In this document: piece by piece, positions 20,500 to 31,812 of the stretch
How the letters are laid out: every line of letters starts with the position of its first letter
Numbering within the stretch: position 1 is the first letter of the stretch
Assembly (NCBI GenBank): GCA_012862575.1
Contig: BLSF01000029.1
Coordinates: 459,756-523,755, forward strand
Direction of reading: 5' to 3'
DNA: 64,000 nucleotides
Source: Parietichytrium sp. I65-24A
Lineage: Eukaryota; Sar; Bigyra; Thraustochytrida; Thraustochytriidae
Program-made: the position numbers and the translations under genes
Notes under the pieces: model-generated
The model's input: only the letters and a program-made list of their open reading frames with translations
What the model was told of the DNA's origin: nothing
Databases searched by the model: none

Positions 20500-23400
20500 T
20501 CAATAATACCCTCTCCGAATGACTACATTGGCGTTATTACGTAGAGACGCCACTTGAGCAGGAATGTTATTCTCAGCCCAAACGCGAAGAACGCGTTGGT
20601 ACCTCTGCTTATCCAGGTACATTGGCAATGAAGGTACCACGTGCTGATCATCGCCATTTTCATCAACGTAGAGGGACTCCCAGTACGCAGAAAGTTGCCC
20701 ATTGATCAGGAGGATGCTACTGGAGCGCCTGAATAACAGGACTACACCGATGCCGTTGTGGTATTCCTCTGTGTGACGAGTACACTCTCCACCCTCTGCT
20801 GATCGCGATTGGGATGAAGATGAGGTGTTCTTCCTTCCGGCATTCAGGACTTCTCCACAGATGAGACAGATGGCTTTGTCGTTTGCGTGCTCCTTTTCGC
20901 TGGCACCTTGATGAAGTTCGACGTACTGTTCAGTGTACAGATTGCGTAGCTTTACGAGTGGGCGGACGGCCAGCGGCTTCATCTTGAATAAAGGCTCAAA
21001 GTGAGGTTTAGGGTGGCTGAGAGTTTGCATTTCAGGGCCATCACTTCGAGAAAACATGGAGCCAAAACCTTTCCCGTAACGACCGTCAGACACAGGACTG
21101 CCAAGACTGGCAGAATTTGCGCCTCCCCGCTGGAATCGGGGGATCCACTTGGGCGTGCAAATCAGAACCTGGTCAATCCAGTCTGACAGCAAATGGGTCA
21201 TCTTTTCGTGCTGCATAATCTCTTGCGGGCTAGGAAGATTTAACTTGGATTCCATATATACCGAGATCTTCTCTCGTGGCACCAATTTGAGCTCATTATT
21301 TGAAAGCGTTTGATCGGCAAGGTGAGAGATGATTTGAGCAACGTGGACGAATCCAGACACGGCATCGACCAGCGCTTTACTGAGGGTTTCAGGGTGGGCA
21401 TTCAGTGAGCCATGGTTTTGGTAACGATCAAGAAGAAATTCGCGCATATCTAGTGCTCCTTGAAAAACCCCAACTTGCTCTTCGCCATCCCCGAACCCAT
21501 GCCGTACGCTATGCCGGCCATGCAAGTGCCCCCCCATAGCGAACGTGTCCTGCTCCAAGCCGGACCTGTCATCGGAAGACGAAAATCCAGGCCCGGAGAA
21601 CCCGACGTCAAACGACTCTCCGCGAAAACGATTTGACCCAGATATATTTCCAGATTTGAACTGCAGCGAATTTCGCTCTGGATACTCGTCCAAATTCCTG
21701 TCATCCACAGTAAATGCAGCCGCTTCCTCTATATCTTCTGGGCACAGTTCCAAGAGTACCTGGGCCAGCTTGAGAATATAGGTTGCACGGATAGATTGAG
21801 CGACGTTCTCTGGAGCACAGTCACGGAAGACAGAGAGAATCAAGAGCATCTCTGGGCTTTGATGAAGGACGCAGTGGTAGTCCAGCGACCTCTTTTCTGA
21901 AAACATTTCAAACATTTCAGAGTTGAGGTGGTGCATACCGTTGCCGCCATCCGCGAGCAAGAACGCTCGACAAGCCTCAAACATGCGGCGCATTCTTTTC
22001 ACAACGTTAGTAGGGATAATTGGAGACTGAAACTTCTCAAAGGAGGCTGCTTCCCGTTCTGCCAAAAACGTGAGAGCCACTGAAAACACGATAGCGATCG
22101 GGTCCTCGTAGAACTGATGGCGTGGAGTTTCGCGTTCGTTGTGCAAGACCATCGTTTGCATTTCACGCAATCGGCCTTGCTCGGAGTGGAAGTTGAAGGT
22201 GTCTCGGAAAGGTACGTCAGCCTTTCGATCTTGGTTTATAGCCATACTGTGCAACGAACCAGACAGAGGCTGGAGATGCTTGCTGCTGAATTCCATAAAT
22301 TCCTGCAACTGAGTTGCTCGAATTGGAGAATTAAGCTCGTAACCTTCAACTTCGCTTTCGTCTGGCTCGTTCACAGAGCCTCTTGAGGGTGGAAGCACGG
22401 GGCTCCGGCTTGCAATGGGAGAACCAATCCAGCTGTTGCTTCCAACTCGAGGGCTTGATGAATCCACCGGCATGGAGGGCGCTGACGCGTGGCGGGCAAA
22501 CCACATGGCCGTGCGGTCAAGGTAAGCAGCGCGAGTTAGTAACGCGTCTCCTTCAGCGGGGAACGCCCCGCTTCGTGCGTCAAACTCCAGCGGACCAGCT
22601 CCAACATGATCAGAGGAGAGCGTTTTGGGCAAGTAGACGAGGCCCGGCGGGATGCATGGAATCTCGAAATTAGATATAGTCTTGCACAACGGGCAGAAGA
22701 ACTCGCTCTTCCTCGAGTCGAGCGAGTTTCCCGAAAAATTTTGGATGGAAGTGCGGTACCTCTCCAAGCACTTTTGATGAATGGCATGGCCACACAGCTG
22801 GATCACGTGATTTCGCCCTTCTGATTCGGGCCAGTACACACAGAAACCGAGTTTCATAGTCTCGGTTTTTTCACGAACCAACACATCGTTTCTCTGCCTA
22901 TACCCGATGTAACAGGTGGGACCATCGTCGACCCTATGGCGCTCGTGGCAAGACACGCATTCCGGGCCGCGCCACATTTGCCGCTCAACGAGGGCATGCT
23001 TCATCATTAGTTGGAACGCGGAGATTTCGTCGGGCATGCCCTCTCCCGAAGGATCCACGTTTTCGTCCGTCATATCCCTGTCAAAGAGAGGAGGTGGCAG
23101 AGTGGAATCGTCCGTGTCCATGCCCGGCGGGTTCATAGGCTCCAGTGTACTTGACTGGGCCTGCTTTGCGAACATGCCCAGGTTGCTTTGGCGTACGGTT
23201 GCGCTCAGCGCGGAATGCCTTCCCGCAGCGACGTAGGCGTTGCTTAAGCTGCTTGGTCGTCCGACAGAAGCGAGATCAAACGTATCGGAGGCGCCGTCGT
23301 CTGAATCGTTTGTGCCAAACTTGGTCTTCTTGTTGTCAGTTTCCACCTCCGCACCAGCCTGGTCAGCGGCGCTGGACTCTTCAAGAAAGCCAACCTCTTT

Positions 23401-26400
23401 GGCAAAAAGTTCGCTGGCCTGCTTTTGAGACTCTTGCATGCTTTTCATGGCAAATCGCTGAGCCTTCCGCTTGCGAGACTCCTTCTCTTTCTCGGCTTGC
23501 AATGCTGGCTTCCGGGCCTTGTAGGCCTTTTTCATCCGCTGCTGCACCTTATCGTCCATTAGCTGAACTTGGGAGAGGATCCAGCGCACGCTCTCCCTGT
23601 TCGTTTCGTCGATTCGCGGGTCGTTGTACCAAAAGGAGAGAAGACACTCCAGGGTGGACTGCTTGTAAAGAGTATCCTTTGCGAGTAAGAATTTGGTCAC
23701 AAAGTGTGGAACAGAGCCGACTGGGTAGGGAGCGAGTGGAGGAGGCATGGCACCAGACGCGCTATCTGTGACAGAGGAAGTCGGCGTCGTCGGCGAAGTG
23801 TTCCCGGCTCCAGATTCTGACTCTGCGTCCCTTCCATAGTCTGGCCCAAACTTGCTGCGAAGGTAGAAAATTTGCAGAGTCATCAAGTGCAGCGCATTAC
23901 TCAGAAACTGAACACCAAAGCTGGACATCCTGGGCGGGTTGCTTCCAGTGGCCTTGCCGCTAGTACCTCCTTGGCCTGGGCTCCCTGTCTGTGCCTGGCC
24001 TGGGCTCCCTGTCTGTGCCCTGCCAAGGCCCTCCGCAGCAGAGAGTGCCTGAGGAAATGGAAGCTTGCTGGGGTCAAAATCGTGAGTCGCCTGACCCAAA
24101 TTGGCGGCCAGAACCTGCGGGTCTTCCTTGCAGATCTTCACAAGGATCTGACGGAGAAGAACAAATGTGGAGTTGCAAAGGAGCAGCTTCTCGCGAACGA
24201 TGCGAAACATCGGATGCACGTCGTCGTGCCAACAGGTGGCTGGGAGAGGGTGTTGTCGGATGCTGGAAGACCGAAGTTTCAGATCGCCAGGAAAGCAAGG
24301 CTTGTCCGTAGGCTTTGATTGGCGCTTTTGCAACCACTGATCCCTCGCAGTTTCTTTTTCTTCACGAGCCAGTCGGTGAAACAAAGGGTCAAAAGTTAAG
24401 AAAGCCTCAGGCTTCAGCTCAAACTGTGTGGGGCCAAGACTATCTGTGCGTGTAATCTCCCTCGCGACATCGTTCAAGACTCGCTTGATATCCGTTGCTG
24501 AAACTTGAACACCGACCTGCTTGAGGTGAGTGCACTTTTCATTGATTTGACTTACGGTCTTCCTCTCCACTGCGAGGAAATGCACGACTTCGCGACGAAG
24601 AATTTTGTCTGAAGTGGCCACAATCCGCGGGTCAGAAAAATCCGAGGCGCCAAATTCTCGTTTCAAGGCCAACGGCGTTGGCGTTGGGAGCTCTGTGGCA
24701 ACCACACACAAAAGCTCCAGCATGCTGACAGCCAACTTTTCCAGCTGCTGATGACTCCGGCCCAAGTTGAATCTAGTATCTTCCTCCTCTTCGGAAATAG
24801 GAATTAGCCATCTTGCACGGGCAGCTAGAGCGGCCTCATGGGCAGCGGCGTCGGATGGCATGAGGTTCAGACCGATCCAGTCAACCAATTGAAATGCCGT
24901 GACTATATAATTCACTAGAACATCACCTGGCAGGCTGAGGGCCGACATTTGCAAAACTCGAATGTCCATAAACATCCCGGAAATGAAGGGCAAGGACTGA
25001 TAATTAATGGCCTGCGTGGTGACACCTTCGTTTCGGTTCCACATTTGTGCATTCGTCTGGGCAAAGAAGATAAGGGCGTTGAGGGGCTGGCGAATCAAGC
25101 TGAGCCAGAATCGGGGGGAGCCCACCAAGGAGAGCCGATCGAAATGCTCCTTCGAAAGAGTAGAGGAGATGCACACAGATTGCAGCATGGCAAAGAAGCG
25201 CTGCAGCAGACAGTGAAAAGTGACTGGCTGGGAAGAAACTTCGTATGGGATGTACGGATGGCGGCCGAGTCTAGATTCCACCTGCACGACAACATTTGGG
25301 TTGGCGTCGTGTGCCTCCAGAAGAGCGTTGACCCTGTTGTACGCAAAGTTTAGCAGACGGAGACACCATTCGCCGTGCTCAAGTTCCGCGTTCTTCAAGT
25401 CGAGCTTGATATGACGAGACTGGCCGTGCACCGTTGTAAACTCGAGGTCTCTATCGTCAATACTGATCACATCCCCAAACATGAGATACTGGGTGAAATC
25501 AGAGAATAGAGAGAGGAAAGAAAGACTGAGGTTGAAAGCCGGAACCCAGCGATCGTCGCGCTCTGGTCTGGAAGGCTTTACGATCCTCTTTTGCTCGTGC
25601 AGGCCGTATACGTAGTCAAGCAACTGCAACCAGGCGTCGAGGTAGGCCGGATCTTGGGTCAGAAGGTAGCGTGACATTCCTGGTGTGTTAAGGACATACT
25701 GCAAGTCAGTCACGAGAGACTTGGTCTTGCGATGAGTCAGCACAGGGCTGAGCAGGTCAAATTCGATGATGTTTGGATTGTCCAAGGAGGGACGCCCACA
25801 GTATTTGATGGTATCGTATAGACTCCCGAGGATAGAGTACAAGAATTTGTGCTCTTGCACGAGCATGAGCACGTGGTTCGGCCGGTTGAGAAACTGCACC
25901 GAAAGACCAAAGATCGTATCCAGGTCTGACATTTCAAGTAACGGCACCCTCTTTATTCTTGTCAATGCGCACTCTCGGTACGTTTTGGCAAAGGCGATTG
26001 CGAAGCGTTGCTTGAACAACCCGTCTACAAGAAGACGAATGTACAAGTTGCGAAGCGCTTTACTGCAAGACTCTGGCAGCTTGACGTCTTGGATGATCAG
26101 CTGTTTCAGTGGCACCAGAGAGCAGCCGATTTGAGTCTGGTCGGAAGTTTCGTCCAGAGTGGTTGGCACGTCATCGGTGAGAGCATGGCAGGTAATTCTA
26201 GTGAAGGCGTCGGAGTCCACGCAAATACCTTTCAAAAGCCAGTTGGTGAGATGTTCGATAAAGTACGACACTCGAACGGCTGGAGCATTTTTTACAACGA
26301 GTCGAAAATAGGGACTGATTCTTAGCTCGCGCTCCATTCGAAAACAGTGGTCGATGTTCTGCATGTTAATGGCAGTGATAACAAAAGGCTCTACATCCCT

Positions 26401-27393
26401 TTGAAGAGTGAAACTTGGTCTCTCGCCACGCTTTGAGCCGCGGTCAAGGCAGGCCAAAACTTTGACAAACCAAGTTCGCAATAGAATCCGAATTGTAGTC
26501 TCATCCCTAGCATCGCGTTGCCGCAGGCTATTGCTCTGCGTTGCGCTTGCGATTTGAATGCACAGCCTATCCATGTCTACATGAAGAGATGATCCCAGGT
26601 GAGCCTCGTCCAGGGCCTCCAATACGGGCTCCAATACGAGCTCTGACCGATCCAAGTACGCGAGGTCTGCAATCCCTCTAACGACCTCCTCTACCACAAT
26701 CTTCGCGGTCGGTATAATTTCATTGGGGAGGTTCTGAACAGGGTTTGTGTGCGAGTCAGAGCCAGCGCCGTGCCTCGAACAGAAACCTTTCGGGTCCCAG
26801 GCGCCGGGGTCTCCACAATCACAGCAGCCTCCGGCGTCGGTCATGACGTGATAAAAGTAGACGTGATGGCCCTCATGATCGGAGTCACGGTAACATTGCT
26901 GGCACAAAACACAGGTTGTGTCCATCTGACACTCTTTGCAATTCCACACGATATCTCCCACCCTGAAAGACTTGGAGCATACCCGCTGTGGCTCCGCCTC
27001 CGTCGCGCTCTTGAGCTTTTGCCGGCAAATCGCCGTGGTCTCCTGCCACGTGGCGCCATCGCGCAAAATGCTCCCCAGCGGCTGAGCAAAGATGACATGC
27101 TCAAGCCACAAACAGAACATGTCCATAAACTCCTTACTCCGCTCGCCCACCACATCCCGCACTTCTCTACCCCTCGGGAGTACGTCGTCTGCAAAGTCCT
27201 CAATGTGTAAACGCAGTGCGGCGAACAGCGTTTTCGCTAGTTTCCGCAGCCCGTCCACTTCTCCGTACGTATTTGCCCACCACCGCAGCTCGCGGATGGG
27301 CAAGCACTCCGGGCTCAGCATTTTGCCGAGCCGCTGCCGGATTTCCTCGCGATCCATTGCCTCGTGTCTCCCGTCCACGATTTGATGTGTCAT
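20500..27393 (-). CDS. UBR1: UBR1-like N-end rule E3 ubiquitin ligase
   Basis: One uninterrupted 2297-aa frame starting at the ATG at 27393. The UBR box lies at about 138-208 with the full Cys/His pattern (CSKSFRVGDIVWNCKECQMDTTCVLCQQCY, HEGHHVYFYH, GGCCDCGDPGAW, GFCSRHG), which binds basic N-terminal residues of substrates. A RING-H2-type finger lies at about 1478-1570 (CVSCHERH ... LCGHAIHQKCLERY ... FFCPLCK). The last 250 residues carry the UBR-family C-terminal cap (LVKLRNLYTEQYVELHQ, ICLICGEVL, ECTRHTEEYHNGIGVVLLFRRSSSILL, LYVDENG, LPMYLDKQRY). This layout and length fit UBR1/UBR2/PRT6-type N-recognins that send N-degron proteins to the proteasome. A Gly/Gln/Thr low-complexity insertion (SPGQAQTGSPGQ) near residue 1130 and a charged KKRK region near 1300 are lineage-specific linkers. 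I could not confirm a ClpS-like type 2 site by eye. Confidence 0.93.
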   Translation of the reverse strand: MTHQIVDGRHEAMDREEIRQRLGKMLSPECLPIRELRWWANTYGEVDGLRKLAKTLFAALRLHIEDFADDVLPRGREVRDVVGERSKEFMDMFCLWLEHVIFAQPLGSILRDGATWQETTAICRQKLKSATEAEPQRVCSKSFRVGDIVWNCKECQMDTTCVLCQQCYRDSDHEGHHVYFYHVMTDAGGCCDCGDPGAWDPKGFCSRHGAGSDSHTNPVQNLPNEIIPTAKIVVEEVVRGIADLAYLDRSELVLEPVLEALDEAHLGSSLHVDMDRLCIQIASATQSNSLRQRDARDETTIRILLRTWFVKVLACLDRGSKRGERPSFTLQRDVEPFVITAINMQNIDHCFRMERELRISPYFRLVVKNAPAVRVSYFIEHLTNWLLKGICVDSDAFTRITCHALTDDVPTTLDETSDQTQIGCSLVPLKQLIIQDVKLPESCSKALRNLYIRLLVDGLFKQRFAIAFAKTYRECALTRIKRVPLLEMSDLDTIFGLSVQFLNRPNHVLMLVQEHKFLYSILGSLYDTIKYCGRPSLDNPNIIEFDLLSPVLTHRKTKSLVTDLQYVLNTPGMSRYLLTQDPAYLDAWLQLLDYVYGLHEQKRIVKPSRPERDDRWVPAFNLSLSFLSLFSDFTQYLMFGDVISIDDRDLEFTTVHGQSRHIKLDLKNAELEHGEWCLRLLNFAYNRVNALLEAHDANPNVVVQVESRLGRHPYIPYEVSSQPVTFHCLLQRFFAMLQSVCISSTLSKEHFDRLSLVGSPRFWLSLIRQPLNALIFFAQTNAQMWNRNEGVTTQAINYQSLPFISGMFMDIRVLQMSALSLPGDVLVNYIVTAFQLVDWIGLNLMPSDAAAHEAALAARARWLIPISEEEEDTRFNLGRSHQQLEKLAVSMLELLCVVATELPTPTPLALKREFGASDFSDPRIVATSDKILRREVVHFLAVERKTVSQINEKCTHLKQVGVQVSATDIKRVLNDVAREITRTDSLGPTQFELKPEAFLTFDPLFHRLAREEKETARDQWLQKRQSKPTDKPCFPGDLKLRSSSIRQHPLPATCWHDDVHPMFRIVREKLLLCNSTFVLLRQILVKICKEDPQVLAANLGQATHDFDPSKLPFPQALSAAEGLGRAQTGSPGQAQTGSPGQGGTSGKATGSNPPRMSSFGVQFLSNALHLMTLQIFYLRSKFGPDYGRDAESESGAGNTSPTTPTSSVTDSASGAMPPPLAPYPVGSVPHFVTKFLLAKDTLYKQSTLECLLSFWYNDPRIDETNRESVRWILSQVQLMDDKVQQRMKKAYKARKPALQAEKEKESRKRKAQRFAMKSMQESQKQASELFAKEVGFLEESSAADQAGAEVETDNKKTKFGTNDSDDGASDTFDLASVGRPSSLSNAYVAAGRHSALSATVRQSNLGMFAKQAQSSTLEPMNPPGMDTDDSTLPPPLFDRDMTDENVDPSGEGMPDEISAFQLMMKHALVERQMWRGPECVSCHERHRVDDGPTCYIGYRQRNDVLVREKTETMKLGFCVYWPESEGRNHVIQLCGHAIHQKCLERYRTSIQNFSGNSLDSRKSEFFCPLCKTISNFEIPCIPPGLVYLPKTLSSDHVGAGPLEFDARSGAFPAEGDALLTRAAYLDRTAMWFARHASAPSMPVDSSSPRVGSNSWIGSPIASRSPVLPPSRGSVNEPDESEVEGYELNSPIRATQLQEFMEFSSKHLQPLSGSLHSMAINQDRKADVPFRDTFNFHSEQGRLREMQTMVLHNERETPRHQFYEDPIAIVFSVALTFLAEREAASFEKFQSPIIPTNVVKRMRRMFEACRAFLLADGGNGMHHLNSEMFEMFSEKRSLDYHCVLHQSPEMLLILSVFRDCAPENVAQSIRATYILKLAQVLLELCPEDIEEAAAFTVDDRNLDEYPERNSLQFKSGNISGSNRFRGESFDVGFSGPGFSSSDDRSGLEQDTFAMGGHLHGRHSVRHGFGDGEEQVGVFQGALDMREFLLDRYQNHGSLNAHPETLSKALVDAVSGFVHVAQIISHLADQTLSNNELKLVPREKISVYMESKLNLPSPQEIMQHEKMTHLLSDWIDQVLICTPKWIPRFQRGGANSASLGSPVSDGRYGKGFGSMFSRSDGPEMQTLSHPKPHFEPLFKMKPLAVRPLVKLRNLYTEQYVELHQGASEKEHANDKAICLICGEVLNAGRKNTSSSSQSRSAEGGECTRHTEEYHNGIGVVLLFRRSSSILLINGQLSAYWESLYVDENGDDQHVVPSLPMYLDKQRYQRVLRVWAENNIPAQVASLRNNANVVIRRGYY

Positions 27394-27630
27394 ATCCGTC
27401 CCTGCAGCTCACAATTGAGCAGCCCCTGGGCCCCGTCAGCCCGCCAATGTCTCCCGGGACACCCCAAACGGAAATGCCACCCGCGAGAAGAAAGAAAGAA
27501 AGGAAGAAATCGTGGGCCCTCCCAAAACACTGTCAATCAATCAATCAATCAATCAATCGCCCAAGGTCGCCGAAGGACCTAAAGAGGCTGAGCTCAAACC
27601 ACCACCAAATATATCCGTCTATCTCTCAGT

Positions 27631-27866
27631 CTATCGCCCAAGGACAGCGTCAGACAATTTGAAGCTCCCAGTACAATCCAATATGTCTATCGCCCCAAAA
27701 GAGTGTCAAACAATTTGAAGCTCCCAGTACAATCCAATATGTCTATCGCCCCAAAAGAGTGTCAAACAATTTGAAGCTCCAAGTACAATCAAATATGTCT
27801 ATCGCCCCAAAACAGTGTCAAACAATTTGAAGCTCCAAGTACAATCCAATATGTCTATCGCCCAAC
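27631..27866. repeat. 56-bp minisatellite, about four units
   Basis: Units begin GAAGCTCC at 27661, 27717, 27773 and 27829, an exact 56-bp period. Units 1 and 2 are identical. Unit 3 has three substitutions. Unit 4 is truncated after TCGCCCAA. A partial degenerate unit precedes unit 1 (27631-27660). It lies 240-470 bp upstream of the UBR1-like start codon. Confidence 0.93.
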
Positions 27867-30277
27867 AACAATAAATACGTCTCCACGACCGCGACTCTGC
27901 AGGACAACTTCCCCAACCAACTCCGTTTTCCCTCCCTCCAACTCAACCACTGTGGGCACGCAAACCAAACCCCGAGGACACTCTTCCCACACCTACCAAC
28001 GTACGCCACGCGTCCTTGTGTCCTTGTGTCCTCGCGCGTATGTCCCCGCCACCGCGGAACGAGGAACGAGGAACGAGGAACGACCGCAAGCAAACTTGCT
28101 CACTTGCCTCTCGGAGACTCTGTCTGCAGCTGCCCGCGTACGCGCCGTATGTGTGTATGTGTATGTATGTACGATAAACGCGCGGATCCGAGTGGCCGTC
28201 ACTGTATGCGCCTGTCCGCGCAGAGAGTGAGAGTGAAAGTGAAAGAGAGAGAGAGTTTTGTTTTGTTTTTGTTTTCTCTCTCTTTTTTTTTCTTTTCTTT
28301 CTCTTTGCCCCTTTCTTTTTTCTTTTCTTTTTTGCTCTCTCTCTCTGTGTTGTGTGTTTGTTACTCTGCGCACTCTCAGCGCCGACTATAGTTTTGCGCA
28401 GATGGAAGATAGCACTAGGCTTACCGAGAGGTTAGCGTGGGGGTTAGTGGGGACGGTAGAATGCGGGTACGCGATTGGGTAGGTGCGGCGAGGGCGGGGC
28501 GTAGGATGGCCTATGCTGAGGATGTAGTGTGGGTAGGGGTGGGTAGGGGTCATTAAGGGAAACCGGTTACGGCGATGTATACAAATCGCAGGGTTATGGA
28601 AGAGGGTAGGTGATGCGTAGAAGGCGTCCCTCTCTGTTCGGAAACTGTTTGATGCTAGCATGGGGTACGGGGTGATAATGAAGTGCTTAAGAAATTGTGT
28701 AGCGAGGAAATAGGAGTCTCTTTTTGTTAGCTGCAGATTTGCTCCTATTTTAGTGTCTATGATACCAATACTCTGAACTTTAGAGCACACCTCCTAATAA
28801 ACAACTAAGAGCCCAACAGCTCCCGCAGGCTACCGTACTAGAAGCTAGTAGATAGCTACTAGTAAAGCAAAGAGGAGCACAACCATCGCAAGTGGGACTA
28901 ACGTTTCGAGTAGCAAGCAGTGTACTTTTCCTCTGGAGCTCTATACGCTGTCTCTATCGAGTACTGTGAGACGAAGACGAACAGAGCATGGCCAGTCTTA
29001 CGCTGTCCCCAATGGGTCCGCTACCACCCGGCTACGTCGAAACGCTAGCGTTCGCGTTCCGAACGATAGTAGATGCTAGCGCCAGGAACGGCTGGCTGGT
29101 GATAGCCTAGAGCACCAGTTAAACGATTCGCTAGTTATGTGTTTGTGTTAATCCGGGACTAGCAACCTCGGTTGGGAGTTGGTTAACAGGAGGACTAGTA
29201 GTGGTCAGGACCTCTCTCCACCTCTCCACCTCTGCAACTAGAATTTATAATTTTGCTTTTTTGAACTTGTTTGTCAATTTGCAATGCAATCTCCTTCTCC
29301 AAAAGTATTTATTTGATGTGTCTCTGACAGTATAAGCACTTGCATTCTACAGCAACTTGCATTGCTTGCTATTCTAAGTGTTAAGTTTAAATGTAATTGG
29401 AATGAACATGATTGTTTTCGAATCAATCTCGATTCGTTCGGGTTTGTGTGCTCTCACAACCTGAACTTCTTCCTGGACAGTTCAGTTATTGTTGACCGTA
29501 GTTCTTTGTCATGCCTGTCATGCCATGAACACCATCTTTTGCCACCCACACTATCTGTCTACACCATCTTTTGCCACCCACACCATCTGTCTGCAGTGGC
29601 TCGGAGTTTATGCGGCTCTTCCGACCAACACGTACCAGTACTCAGTACTCGCTCAATCAAAATGTGACCAAAGGGTGCGCCCAAAGATGCCCAAAGCGCC
29701 AAGAAGTAAAATCATGGCTCAGCTAGCTGGTTTCTCGTTTCTTGACCTGACCTTGAAGATAATGGGAGCTTCTTCTAAGTCAAAACATGTCAAAACGCTG
29801 CCAGGGCTGGGCGAATTGGATCGTTGTGAAAGACACTTTTGTGACCTCGAAAATCATGCCTTCGATCTATCACAATTAGATTATCTTTCGGTTTGATTTC
29901 ATGACTTGGATCCCCGTCTTCACTTTCCTTTCCTGCTTTGTGAACACATCCATTCCCCTGTTCTGATGAAACCCAAGTTGAACTTACTTTTCCAAGTCGG
30001 CAACTCGTTCGGGCAGTCTGGGCTGGAATAGGAAACCGATGCCGAGTTAGCCCTGTACACGCACGGCTCCTTGTCCGGCTTGCATTTGCGAGCAAGTGGC
30101 CGAGCGAGTCGAGCGGACCGTGGGCAATCAACGCTGATTCTTTCGATTGTTGATCGTTGTCGCGGCCTCCGAGCAGTGGCGGCTGCGGTCATCCGCTGCC
30201 ACTAACCGTGTGCATATGCCTGCGTGCATGGCGTGCATTTGGTGCGGATGGGGCTGTGGGGGTTTTGTGGGGATGAT

Positions 30278-30879
30278 GATGATGGATGATGGATGATGGA
30301 TGATGGATGATGGATGATGGATGATGGATGATGGATGATGGATGATGGATGATGGATGATGGATGATGGATGATGGATGATGGATGATGGATGATGGATG
30401 ATGGATGATGGATGATGGATGATGGATGATGGATGATGGATGATGGATGATGGATGATGGATGATGGATGATGGATGATGGATGATGGATGATGGATGAT
30501 GGATGATGGATGATGGATGATGGATGATGGATGATGGATGATGGATGATGGATGATGGATGATGGATGATGGATGATGGATGATGGATGATGGATGATGG
30601 ATGATGGATGATGGATGATGGATGATGGATGATGGATGATGGATGATGGATGATGGATGATGGATGATGGATGATGGATGATGGATGATGGATGATGGAT
30701 GATGGATGATGGATGATGGATGATGGATGATGGATGATGGATGATGGATGATGGATGATGGATGATGGATGATGGATGATGGATGATGGATGATGGATGA
30801 TGGATGATGGATGATGGATGATGGATGATGGATGATGGATGATGGATGATGGATGATGGATGATGGATGATGGATGATG
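30278..30879. repeat. Perfect heptanucleotide array (GATGATG) x 86
   Basis: 602 bp of uninterrupted GATGATG units, no substitution seen. Because 7 is not a multiple of 3, all three frames of a strand read the same: the minus strand is stop-free (repeating HHPSSII) and the plus strand meets TGA every 21 nt. The unit is not telomere-like. A related degenerate heptamer (GATGGGC) occurs at 51-82. Confidence 0.95.
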
Positions 30880-31812
30880 GAGTTTCAGTCTCAGAGGTTC
30901 ACAGGCAGACCAACGTCTCACAATACCTATTTGCTCTCTTCTCTTTTAATCTGATCTGAGATGATCTGATCTGGCAAAAGTGATGAATGAAAGAAAATGA
31001 AGAAACGTGTATTTGAATTTGGTTACAATGTCAATCGAGTCGCTCGGAGTGCTAGGCACTGCCTATCCATTACAAGGGACTGGTAGTTATGATTACTCAT
31101 GTTACATATAGCAGATTGGTAATTCTATTAGAACGTTCCCGTCTCGTAGCCCATCTACGAAAGATTTCTACCAGCTCCTCCGCCCTGTGTTGGCTAGCTC
31201 CAGCTAGCGTAATTCGGTAGCTCTGTACGCCCGTCTCCCTGCGCTACGAGTTTTCGTTACTCTCACGTTAGTTCATGTGGTACAGTCATCAGTAGATCTG
31301 CATATATTAACCCCATTTACCTTTATCTCACCGGTCCTACCAATTCTCACTAGTCCTACCGATTCTCGTAAGCTAACTACTGAGTACACTCCCAGCAAGT
31401 CAAGCCAGTACTATTGTAGAGGTTAGATGGTGCGTAGAACTAGCATGTGAGGGAAAAAGTGATTCTTCGTTTCTTTCCTCCTCCTACCACTCCTCGCGTC
31501 TCCTCGTCTGTACATCGCAAAAAGGGGCCCGAGAGAGAGAGAGAGAGAGACGGACACACACACACAGAGAGAGAGAGAGAGTGAGAACTAGATTCTGCGA
31601 CGCACACCGTTTTGCGGGCAGCAGTCTCCCTCCCAACGAGTCCTTTTCTTCTCTCCAAACCACCTTTCTCGCTGCGCACCGCAGTTTTGCGACGTGCAAA
31701 GCCCCCTCTCCCCCCCCCCGGAAAACCTGCCTCCACACGCACAGAGGTAGCGGCAGAGGTAGAGGCGCGGTAAGAGTGGCGTACGCGAGGACAGGAAAGG
31801 CAAGGGCGAAAA

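Larger units (their letters stand above)
27394..31812. other. Gene-free repeat-bearing region between divergent UBR1-like and RCHY1-like genes
   Basis: About 4.4 kb with no convincing gene. It contains an AATC run (about 27532-27560), a 56-bp minisatellite (27631-27866), GA/TTTTC tracts (about 28230-28350), a 33-bp direct duplication of CCATCTTTTGCCACCCAC-containing sequence (about 29529-29595), the heptanucleotide array (30278-30879), and GA/CA runs (about 31530-31580). A 135-aa plus-strand frame at 29489-29896 covers the 33-bp duplication and has no recognisable domain. Confidence 0.55.

Noticed and set aside
27631-27866. Possible CRISPR-like array
   Set aside because: Units are directly adjacent with no unique spacers, and the genome is eukaryotic.
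29489-29896. 135-aa plus frame as a small gene
   Set aside because: Part of it is a 33-bp direct duplication, the rest has no signature, and start context and flanks give no support.
30202-30921. 239-aa minus-strand frame of repeating HHPSSII
   Set aside because: A heptamer repeat reads identically in all three frames of a strand and this strand has no stop, so the long frame is automatic; there are no flanking coding features.
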